A stretch of DNA of 9,102 nucleotides, from the NCBI GenBank assembly GCA_021786265.1, contig JAJYNP010000193.1, positions 1 to 9,102 of the forward strand, written 5' to 3'. Origin of the DNA: Chloroflexota bacterium. GTDB lineage: Bacteria; Chloroflexota; Limnocylindria; Limnocylindrales; CSP1-4. The translations under genes were made by a program, and so were the position numbers. The notes below the pieces were generated by a model. It saw nothing but the letters and a program-made list of their open reading frames with translations. It was not told the origin of the DNA and did no database searches. Below, piece after piece: positions 1 through 5,286 of this stretch (position 1 is its first letter; every line of letters starts with the position of its first letter).

Positions 1-1
1 C

Positions 2-478
2 AACAACCGGCGTTGTAGTACTAGCCGACCGTCCACGAAAGCGGGGCAACTTCAAACCGACCCCACCCTCGAGATCGACGTCGTCCTCGACAACCCGAAC
101 ACCCAGCGGCTCTCTATGAAGACGGATCGACCGCTCGCCGCGCTGCGCGATGGCTCGGTCGACGAGATGGTCGCCCGGGTCTGCGATCGCCTGCCGTGGA
201 TGAGCGCCGGGACGTTCCGCGCGGCACACGGCGGCCAGGATGGCATCACCCCGGACCAGCGCGCGGTCATCTGCCAGGCAGGCCCGGAGGGCTTCTACCT
301 CGCCTGTGGCTTCTCGGGCACGGGGTTCAAGACGGCCCCGGCGGTCGGGGCGAGCCTGGCCGAGCTGATCCTCGACGGCCGATCAACGACCGTCGACATC
401 TCGGATTTCGAGCTCCGGCGCTTCGCAGAGGGCCGCCCCCTCGTCGGCGAGCACCCGTACGACCTGCTCTGGCGCTGA
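2..478 (+). CDS. FAD-dependent oxidoreductase (DAO family), C-terminal part
   Basis: Frame 2 is open from the left edge to a TGA at 476-478, giving 158 visible residues; the FAD-binding N-terminus lies outside the window. The C-terminal block AHGGQDGITPDQRAVI, then GFYLACGFSGTGFKTAPAVG and LAELILDG, is the signature end of DAO-fold flavoenzymes related to sarcosine oxidase subunit beta and glycine/amino-acid oxidases. There the GFSGTGFK-type glycine-rich stretch contacts FAD near the covalent or catalytic face. Family members oxidise secondary amines or amino acids to imines in the cytoplasm; the substrate cannot be read from this fragment. An internal ATG at 116 is not a likely start because homologous sequence seems to extend upstream of it. 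The first ~55 bases translate to residues I cannot match to the family, so the true reading there is uncertain. It converges with the rhodanese gene 37 nt away. Confidence 0.8.
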   Translation, partial: NNRRCSTSRPSTKAGQLQTDPTLEIDVVLDNPNTQRLSMKTDRPLAALRDGSVDEMVARVCDRLPWMSAGTFRAAHGGQDGITPDQRAVICQAGPEGFYLACGFSGTGFKTAPAVGASLAELILDGRSTTVDISDFELRRFAEGRPLVGEHPYDLLWR

Positions 479-515
479 CGCACCGGCGGGGGATGGACGG
501 CGCGCCAGGCGCAGG

Positions 516-911
516 TCAGTCCGTCGCGGGTTCGACCGGCAGGCCGGCCGCGGCCCAGGCCTCGAAGCCACCGACGAGATCGGTCGCTCGTGCGAAGCCG
601 AGATCGCGCAGCGTCGATGCGGCGAGGCTCGACGAGTAGCCGTGGGCGCAGACGAGGACCATCCGGCGGTCGGGGTCGGACAGGGACTGGTCGTCGTGGC
701 CCGACGCCGGGTCGAGACGCCAGAAGAGGACCGACAGCGGGACGTGGATCGAGCCGGGGATGACGCCGGTCTCGCGACGGAGCTCAGCGCAGCGCGTGTC
801 GATGACGATGGCGCCGTCACGCATGGCGGCGAGCGCCGCCAGCGGCTCGAGCCGGTCGAGGCGCGACCGCGCCTCGACGAGGAGCTCGCTGATCGACCGT
901 CGAAGCGACAT
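516..911 (-). CDS. Single-domain rhodanese-like sulfurtransferase
   Basis: A 131-residue cytoplasmic protein with one rhodanese domain. It shows VIDTR at 36-40, the CH2A-like GxIPGSIHVPLSVLFWRL stretch at 49-65, the strand MVLVC ending at the candidate catalytic Cys88, the loop CAHGYSS, and the C-terminal ATDLVGGFEAWAAAGLPV at 109-126. Rhodaneses pass a sulfane sulfur via a cysteine persulfide; this short form is typical of stand-alone PspE/GlpE-like proteins. The sixth loop position is Ser where the textbook CxxGxR loop has Arg, so the donor and acceptor may differ from thiosulfate and cyanide. The ATG at 909-911 is chosen because the rhodanese fold begins shortly after it and a GAGGA ribosome-binding site lies 9 nt upstream (921-925, minus strand). 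The open frame runs upstream to about 1340, but that part is low-complexity and overlaps the divergent gene. Physiological role unknown. Confidence 0.88.
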   Translation of the reverse strand: MSLRRSISELLVEARSRLDRLEPLAALAAMRDGAIVIDTRCAELRRETGVIPGSIHVPLSVLFWRLDPASGHDDQSLSDPDRRMVLVCAHGYSSSLAASTLRDLGFARATDLVGGFEAWAAAGLPVEPATD

Positions 912-983
912 GGGACGCTGTCCTCGTCGGGTGCACCGATTGTTGCGCGTCGGTCGCCGTCTGACCACCCCGCAGTTGGGCGG

Positions 984-1003
984 CGGTGCCTCGCCCGGCA
1001 CCG
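984..1003. repeat. 7-bp perfect inverted repeat in a divergent promoter region
   Basis: CGGTGCC (984-990) and GGCACCG (997-1003) are perfect reverse complements around a 6-nt centre. The repeat occupies the place where a -35 element would sit relative to the -10-like box at 1012-1017. That position would suit a repressor or activator site for the + strand genes, but it could also be a chance palindrome in GC-rich DNA. The rest of the 113-bp spacer (912-1024) shows only the rhodanese ribosome-binding site and the -10 box. Confidence 0.4.
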
Positions 1004-1011
1004 GGCCCGAG

Positions 1012-1017
1012 CATACT
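1012..1017 (+). promoter_or_regulatory. -10-like box CATACT before a probably leaderless GTG
   Basis: CATACT matches TATAAT at four of six positions and ends 7 nt before the GTG at 1025. A transcript starting 6-8 nt after the box would begin on or next to the start codon, so the downstream mRNA is probably leaderless. No convincing -35 hexamer is seen; the inverted repeat at 984-1003 covers that place. Confidence 0.45.
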
Positions 1018-1024
1018 TGGCACC

Positions 1025-1678
1025 GTGAACGACTGGCCGACGGTCCTCCTGGGCGTCGGCGCGGCGATTGCCGTCTCGGCGGCCGCGGTGACCGTGGCGT
1101 GGCTGCACACCCGCCGGACGAGCGTCGATGCCGCCCGCGACGGCGTGAGCGCGTACGCCGTCGGCCGATACGGCCCGCAGTACCGGTTCCAGGTCGTGGC
1201 CTGCGGCCTGAGCGCCCTCGTGCTCGCGGTCGCGCTGGCGCGCCTCGGCCCGGCTCCGGTCGGGGGACTCGGCCTCCTCGTCGTCTACGGCCTGACGAGG
1301 ATCGCGATCGCCGCCTTTCCGACCGATCTGGATGGACCACTGACGCGGACCGGACAGATCCACGCCCTGCTCGCCGCCGCGGCGTTCATCGCGATCGGGA
1401 TCGCCGCCCCGACGATCGGCGAGTTCGTGGTCCGCGAGGCGGATGCCCGGGTGACGACCGTGCTCGCCGTGGGCGCGACTGGCAGCGCACGTACGGCGGT
1501 CCTGGTCGCCCTGAGCGCCGCGGTCCCGCTGGCGGTGCTCGCGACGTTCGGCGCCGGGTCGACGCCCCGGACGCGACGGGTCTTCGGCCTCGTGGAGCGC
1601 CTCTTCTACGTGGCGAGCCTCTCCTGGCTCATCGTTGTCGCGGTCCTCGTCGCGGATACGGCTGCCCGCGGGTCCTGA
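1025..1678 (+). CDS. DUF998-type six-helix membrane protein
   Basis: 217 residues with about six hydrophobic helices at roughly 5-25, 57-73, 80-97, 112-131, 157-176 and 193-212. The motif AAFPTDLDGPLTRTGQIHALLA (97-118), an FPxD followed by a Gly/Thr-rich turn and a conserved His, resembles the core of the DUF998 family. It follows a polar loop with VSAYAVGRYGPQYRFQ, the usual position of the family's other conserved segment. The protein should sit in the cytoplasmic membrane; function of the family is not established. GTG 1025 is preferred over ATG 986 because helix 1 starts immediately after it, the 13 extra residues are Pro/Gly-rich, and a -10-like box ends 7 nt before it. The RidA-like gene follows after 41 nt on the same strand and may be partly co-transcribed. 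Confidence 0.72.
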   Translation: MNDWPTVLLGVGAAIAVSAAAVTVAWLHTRRTSVDAARDGVSAYAVGRYGPQYRFQVVACGLSALVLAVALARLGPAPVGGLGLLVVYGLTRIAIAAFPTDLDGPLTRTGQIHALLAAAAFIAIGIAAPTIGEFVVREADARVTTVLAVGATGSARTAVLVALSAAVPLAVLATFGAGSTPRTRRVFGLVERLFYVASLSWLIVVAVLVADTAARGS

Positions 1679-1684
1679 TCGGCA

Positions 1685-1713
1685 TCGACAGCTGGAGGCG
1701 CGCGCTGTACGGT
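1685..1713 (+). promoter_or_regulatory. Sigma-70-type promoter before the RidA-like gene
   Basis: TCGACA (1685-1690) matches the -35 consensus TTGACA at five of six positions. A spacer of exactly 17 nt is followed by TACGGT (1708-1713), a TANNNT -10 box. The GTG start at 1720 is 6 nt after the -10, so transcription would start on the initiation codon, giving a leaderless mRNA. The gene could therefore be expressed independently of the DUF998 gene 41 nt upstream. No mapped start site is available. Confidence 0.5.
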
Positions 1714-1719
1714 CCGACG

Positions 1720-2103
1720 GTGCAGCGCCAGCGCGTCTCCTCCGGGTCGCCCTACGAGCCGATCATCGGGTTCAGCCGGGCCGTGCGTGCCGGGCATCAC
1801 GTCACCGTCGGCGGGACCGCTCCGATCTGGCCGGACGGCTCGTGCGATCCGGATCCCGCGGTCCAGACTCGACGCTGCCTCGAGATCATCGAGGCAGCGC
1901 TCGTCGAGGCGGGCGCGCGGCTGGCCGACATCGTGCGGACCCGGACGTTTCTCGTCGCGCGGGAGGATTGGGAGGCCGTCGGTCGCGTCCATGGTGCGGT
2001 GTTCGGAGACGTGCTTCCGGCCAGCACGATGGTCATCGTGTCGGGTTTCCTCGATCCGCGCTGGAAGGTCGAGATCGAGGCGGACGCCGTCGTCGACGAC
2101 TGA
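1720..2103 (+). CDS. RidA-superfamily (YjgF/YER057c/UK114) protein lacking the catalytic Arg
   Basis: 127 residues, the normal length for the superfamily, whose members form trimers. Visible landmarks are GFSRAVRAGHHVTVGGTAPIWPDG (17-40), the helix VQTRRCLEIIEAALVEAGA (48-66), IVRTRTFLV (71-79), and LPASTMVIVSGFLDPRWKVEIEADAVV (99-125). Classical RidA enzymes, including E. coli RidA, hydrolyse reactive 2-aminoacrylate and other imines using an Arg in the P-A-R-S segment; here the aligned segment is P-A-S-T, so that Arg is Ser102. The downstream E-I-E-A is kept. This points to one of the Rid subgroups without standard imine deaminase activity. GTG 1720 is the best start: it precedes the first conserved strand and is 6 nt after a -10 box. 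A GGAGG at 1694-1698 is too far (21 nt) to serve it. Reading frame continues upstream as an antisense shadow. Confidence 0.85.
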   Translation: MQRQRVSSGSPYEPIIGFSRAVRAGHHVTVGGTAPIWPDGSCDPDPAVQTRRCLEIIEAALVEAGARLADIVRTRTFLVAREDWEAVGRVHGAVFGDVLPASTMVIVSGFLDPRWKVEIEADAVVDD

Positions 2104-2229
2104 CGTCGGACGCGTCGATGGTGGCGGCCGGCGTTCGGGATTCCTCGAGGTCAGCCTCGTGCGATCGCTCCCACGTCATAGAGAGCGCGGAACACGATGG
2201 TCGGCGCGGGATCGGGGCTTGGACCGCGC
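2104..2229. other. Convergent spacer between the RidA-like and KimA-like genes
   Basis: This 126-bp stretch separates two converging genes, so bidirectional termination is expected here. The only local hairpin I find is CGAGG (2146-2150), a 4-nt loop and CCTCG (2155-2159). It has no T tract on either strand, so it is not a convincing intrinsic terminator. No gene, tRNA or repeat is visible. Confidence 0.5.
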
Positions 2230-4221
2230 CTACGCCGCACGCCGGAACGGGACATCGGCGACGAGGATCCCGGGGTGGCCGGACAATGCGTCGCGGATCC
2301 GGTGCGAGTTCTGGTTGTAGAGGAACCGCTCCCACCAGTGGCTCACGATCCTCTCCGGCAGCAGCACGACGGTCATCGTTGATGCGTCTCGTTCGGCCGT
2401 CACCTCGAGGTATCTGATGAGCGGCTGCACGAGTTCGCGATACGGCGACTCCACGATGACCAGCTCGATGCCCGGCACCTGCCGCTCGAATCGATCACGC
2501 AGCCGCTCGGCGGCCTCGAGGTCGTCGGTCACGTGCACGGCCACGACGGTGTCGGACATCGTCAGTGCGAACTTCAGCGCCTGGATCGCGTCGCGGCGCA
2601 TCTCCTGGAGCGGGACCACAACGCGCTGCCGGCGAGAGGGTGGGCCGATCGTCGTCTCGGGCCTGACGTGCAGCTCGAGCTCCGCTTGCGAGTACTCGCG
2701 GCGGATGAACAGCATGATCGCGACGAGGACCGGAACGATCACGATGACGATCCAGGCCCCGAGGCCGAACTTTGCGATCGCGAAGACGATGGCGACGATC
2801 CCGGTCGCGATCGCGCCGGTCCCGTTGATGAGAGCGCTCCGCCGCCAGGTCGGTCCCCGTTCGACGAACCAGTGGTGGACCATCCCTGACTGCGACAGCG
2901 TGAACGCCGTGAAGACGCCTATGGCGTAGAGCGGGATGAGCGCCTCGACGCGGCCCCGGAACGCGACGACCACGAGGCTCGCGATCACCGCCAGGGCGAC
3001 GATCCCCGAGTTGAACGCGAGCCGCTCGCCGCGGTAGGCGAACTGGCGCGGCATGAAGCCGTCGCGGGCGAGGATCGAGGCGAGTCGCGGGAAGTCGGCG
3101 AAGCTCGTCTGAGCGGCGAGGACCAGGATCCCCATCGTGGAGAAGATGAGGACGTAGTAGAGCGGACCCTGCGCGAACACCGCCTCCCCGATCTGGGACA
3201 GCACGGATTCGTGTTCGCTGGGCACGGCGCCCGAGACGGTGGCGAGGTAGGAGATCCCCAGGAACACGACGCCAAGGATGACGGCCATCGTCGCCATCGT
3301 CGTCTGTGCGTTCTTCCACTCGGGCGGTTTGAACGCCGGCGTCCCGTTCGAGATCGCCTCGGTGCCGGTCATGGCGCTGCAGCCGTCGGCGAAGGCGCGC
3401 ATGAGCAGAAGGAGGCTGAGGCTCTCGACCGGCACGGCGATCGGGACGACCCCGGTGACCTGGGGCGGGCTGCCAAGGATCGTCCGGGCGATGCCGACCC
3501 CGACGAGCAGGAGGACGCTGCCGATGAAGACGTACGTCGGCAAGGCGAAGATCGTGCCGCTCTCGCGGATGCCCCGGAGATTGACAGCCATGACGATGAG
3601 GATCATCGCGACGATGAGCGGGACGGTCTCGTCCTGCAGGATCGGGAAGGCCGAGGCGAGGTTGAAGACTCCGCTCGACACGCTCACCGACACGGTAAGG
3701 ACGTAGTCAGTGAGGAGAGCCGCGGCCGCGACGAGCCCGGGCACCGTCCCGAGGTTGGAGTGGGCAACGATGTAGCTACCGCCTCCCCCGGGATAGGCCC
3801 GGATCGTCTGGCGGTAGGAGAAGGTGACGAGGAAGAGCAGCCCCACAATGAGGAGCGAGACCGGCATCAGGTAGCTGAAGGCCACGGTGCCGACGGCGAG
3901 GAGCGTGAACATGCTCGCCTCGGTCGCGTAGGCGACCGAGGACATGACATCGCTTGAGAATACCGCCAGCGCCTTCCATTTCGGCAGGCGTTGCTCGAGC
4001 TCCTCGTGCGTCGAAAGCACCCGACCGAACAGGAGGCGTCGCGCCCCGAAGCCGAGCCGGCCGACTCGTCCGCTCGGCTCGATCGCGGCGGCCCGCGCCA
4101 CCACGGTCCCGGGCGGGCCATAGCGGAAGTATCGCGATTCGGGTCGCTCCACGCGGACCCGCCGGTCGCCCGGCTTGCGCCCGCGACGGGCGCGTGTCGA
4201 TGCGGTCGGGACGTCGTCCAT
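2230..4221 (-). CDS. kimA: KimA-type potassium transporter (APC/KUP superfamily)
   Basis: 663 residues: a polar N-terminal extension (1-65), about twelve membrane helices (roughly 82-505), and a soluble cytoplasmic domain (about 520-663) resembling a universal-stress-protein fold. KimA (YdaO) of B. subtilis is a high-affinity K+/H+ symporter inhibited by c-di-AMP. Recalled K+-site residues of that protein (D36, Y43, D117, T121, S125, T230, Y377) fall, with one constant offset of 55, on D91, Y98, D172, T176, S180, T285 and Y432 here; all are identical. Local motifs are SSDVMSSVAYATE, YPGGGGSY, TDYVLTVSVS and MTGTEAISNG. Annotation as a generic amino-acid permease is the main alternative, but the K+-site match argues against it. 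It lies 7 nt after the 90-residue gene, without a clear ribosome-binding site, so translation is probably coupled. No ydaO-type riboswitch is seen. Confidence 0.88.
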   Translation of the reverse strand: MDDVPTASTRARRGRKPGDRRVRVERPESRYFRYGPPGTVVARAAAIEPSGRVGRLGFGARRLLFGRVLSTHEELEQRLPKWKALAVFSSDVMSSVAYATEASMFTLLAVGTVAFSYLMPVSLLIVGLLFLVTFSYRQTIRAYPGGGGSYIVAHSNLGTVPGLVAAAALLTDYVLTVSVSVSSGVFNLASAFPILQDETVPLIVAMILIVMAVNLRGIRESGTIFALPTYVFIGSVLLLVGVGIARTILGSPPQVTGVVPIAVPVESLSLLLLMRAFADGCSAMTGTEAISNGTPAFKPPEWKNAQTTMATMAVILGVVFLGISYLATVSGAVPSEHESVLSQIGEAVFAQGPLYYVLIFSTMGILVLAAQTSFADFPRLASILARDGFMPRQFAYRGERLAFNSGIVALAVIASLVVVAFRGRVEALIPLYAIGVFTAFTLSQSGMVHHWFVERGPTWRRSALINGTGAIATGIVAIVFAIAKFGLGAWIVIVIVPVLVAIMLFIRREYSQAELELHVRPETTIGPPSRRQRVVVPLQEMRRDAIQALKFALTMSDTVVAVHVTDDLEAAERLRDRFERQVPGIELVIVESPYRELVQPLIRYLEVTAERDASTMTVVLLPERIVSHWWERFLYNQNSHRIRDALSGHPGILVADVPFRRAA

Positions 4222-4228
4222 CCGCAGG

Positions 4229-4501
4229 TCAGCGCGCTCGGACCGAGACGTCGCAGCCAGACCCGTCCGGCCGGACGATCGGGACGAGGTCGACCCCCGA
4301 TTCGTCGGCCAGCTGGAGCGTCGCGCGGATCGCCTCCCAGCAGTGCTCGAGGTTGGTGATGACGACCGCGGGGAAGCGACCGCTCGACACCAGGAAGATG
4401 GCGCCGGTGAGCTCCCGGCAGGCCCGCTCGATCTCCGCGTCGTCGATCGTGGGTGGGGCGACGGCAGGCTGAATCAGCGTGACCGGTTGGACGGTATCCA
4501 C
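4229..4501 (-). CDS. Conserved-looking 90-residue protein of unknown function
   Basis: 90 residues, not recognised. Codon third positions are almost all G or C and the gene fits tightly between its neighbours, so it is very likely real. Predicted order is a helix (19-32, DDAEIERACRELTG), a strand pair GAIFLVSSGRFPAVVITN, an amphipathic helix LEHCWEAIRATLQLADESG, and a final strand pair VDLVPIVRPDGSG / CDVSVR. It has no signal peptide or membrane helix, so it is probably cytoplasmic. The GTG at 4499-4501 is 6 nt after a TACGGT -10 box, and a GGAGG overlaps too closely (1 nt) to be a normal ribosome-binding site; a leaderless start is likely. Its stop is 7 nt before the KimA-like start. The position suggests an accessory or regulator of the transporter, but no motif proves this. 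Confidence 0.8.
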   Translation of the reverse strand: MDTVQPVTLIQPAVAPPTIDDAEIERACRELTGAIFLVSSGRFPAVVITNLEHCWEAIRATLQLADESGVDLVPIVRPDGSGCDVSVRAR

Positions 4502-4507
4502 GCCTCC

Positions 4508-4513
4508 ACCGTA
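4508..4513 (-). promoter_or_regulatory. -10-like box TACGGT for the 90-residue gene and transporter
   Basis: On the minus strand TACGGT (4513 down to 4508) ends 6 nt before the GTG start. The box, spacing and GTG repeat exactly the arrangement before the RidA-like gene at 1708-1722. No good -35 is seen at 17 nt; the nearest candidate, TTGCCC at 4541-4536, would need a 22-nt spacer. A KdpE-like activator could compensate for a weak -35. The 68-bp gap (4502-4569) otherwise holds a short direct repeat, TTGAGCGG/TTGAGCCG, at the end of the regulator gene. Confidence 0.42.
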
Positions 4514-4569
4514 GGCCGACCCACCAAGAAGGAGAGGGCAAGGCGCGGGCGCGGCGGCTCAACAACCGC

Positions 4570-5286
4570 TCAATACGGGAGTTCGTAGGCCTCGCGGACT
4601 CTGTATCCCACGCCCGGCTCGACCACGATGAGGTCGCGTGCGCGCCCGGATGGATCGGCCTCGCCGAGCTTCCGGCGCAGGCGGGAGACGTAGACGTGCA
4701 GGTAGTGGCCCTCCTCCGAGTACGCCGTGCCCCAGACGGCCCTCAGCAGGCGACCCCGGGTCATGAGCCGTCCGGGCTGGCTCATCAGGACCTTGAGCAG
4801 CTCGTACTCGCGTGGAGTGAGGTCGAGGACGGTGGACCCGACCGTCACCCGGTGTCGGCCGATATCGATCGTGACCGATCCGAGCGTGAGGGATCCGGTC
4901 GGATCGGCTGCCGGTCCGGCAGCGCGGCGAAGGAGCGCCGCGATCCGCGCCTGGAGCTCGGCCATTCCGAACGGCTTCGTCACGTAGTCGTCCGCGCCGG
5001 CCTCGAGGGCGGCCACCTTGTCGCGCTCGGCACCTCGGGCAGACAGGATGAGGATCGGCGTCGTGGAGTCGCGTCTTACGTGTCGGATGACCTTGGACCC
5101 GTCGATATCGGGCAGTCCGAGGTCCAGGACGATCAGGTCAGGACGTCCGACCTCCCAGTGCCTGAGCGCCTCTGCGCCGTCGGCCGCCTCGACCACGCCA
5201 TACCCGTGGCTCGCCAGGTTGGCCGCCACCGCACGGCGAGTCGGCTCGTCGTCCTCGACCACGAGGAGGCGCGCCCCGGCCGTCAC
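4570..5286 (-). CDS. kdpE: KdpE-like OmpR/PhoB-family response regulator
   Basis: 238 residues. The receiver domain (6-120) has the acidic pocket E11/D12, phospho-acceptor D55 in LIVLDLGLPDIDG, the switch Ser82 in ILSARG, and K104 in YVTKPFG. The winged-helix DNA-binding domain (131-233) carries LTPREYELLKVLMSQPGRLMTRGRLLRAVWG and YVSRLRRKLGE, ending EPGVGYRV. Loop and length are typical of KdpE, which activates K+-uptake genes when phosphorylated by KdpD. The start is GTG 5286; it overlaps the kinase stop codon as GTGA (5286-5283), so the pair is translationally coupled. No kdpFABC genes are in the window. The next genes on this strand encode the 90-residue protein and the KimA-type transporter, the likely targets. 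Generic PhoB-type regulators look similar; the kinase partner makes the KdpE assignment stronger. Confidence 0.88.
   Translation of the reverse strand: MTAGARLLVVEDDEPTRRAVAANLASHGYGVVEAADGAEALRHWEVGRPDLIVLDLGLPDIDGSKVIRHVRRDSTTPILILSARGAERDKVAALEAGADDYVTKPFGMAELQARIAALLRRAAGPAADPTGSLTLGSVTIDIGRHRVTVGSTVLDLTPREYELLKVLMSQPGRLMTRGRLLRAVWGTAYSEEGHYLHVYVSRLRRKLGEADPSGRARDLIVVEPGVGYRVREAYELPY

Noticed and set aside
469..508. CTGGCGC (469-475) pairing with GCGCCAG (502-508) between two converging genes, as a terminator
   Set aside because: The loop is 26 nt, no T tract follows on either strand, and such 7-bp GC matches are expected by chance here.
760..1719. Open frame leading into the RidA-like gene from 760
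   Set aside because: It runs antisense to the rhodanese and through the DUF998 gene in another frame, with Arg/Gly/Pro-rich low-complexity translation. RidA similarity begins only after 1720.
2146..2159. CGAGG-TCAG-CCTCG hairpin as an intrinsic terminator
   Set aside because: The stem is only 5 bp and there is no T run on either side.
3211..3957. 248-codon + strand open frame antisense to the transporter
   Set aside because: The translation is a low-complexity Asp/Glu/Arg/His mixture typical of antisense frames opposite membrane helices in GC-rich DNA.
4222..4569. A c-di-AMP (ydaO-type) riboswitch before the KimA-like gene
   Set aside because: There are only 7 nt before the transporter and 68 nt before the 90-residue gene, too short for the known aptamer, and no matching stems are seen.
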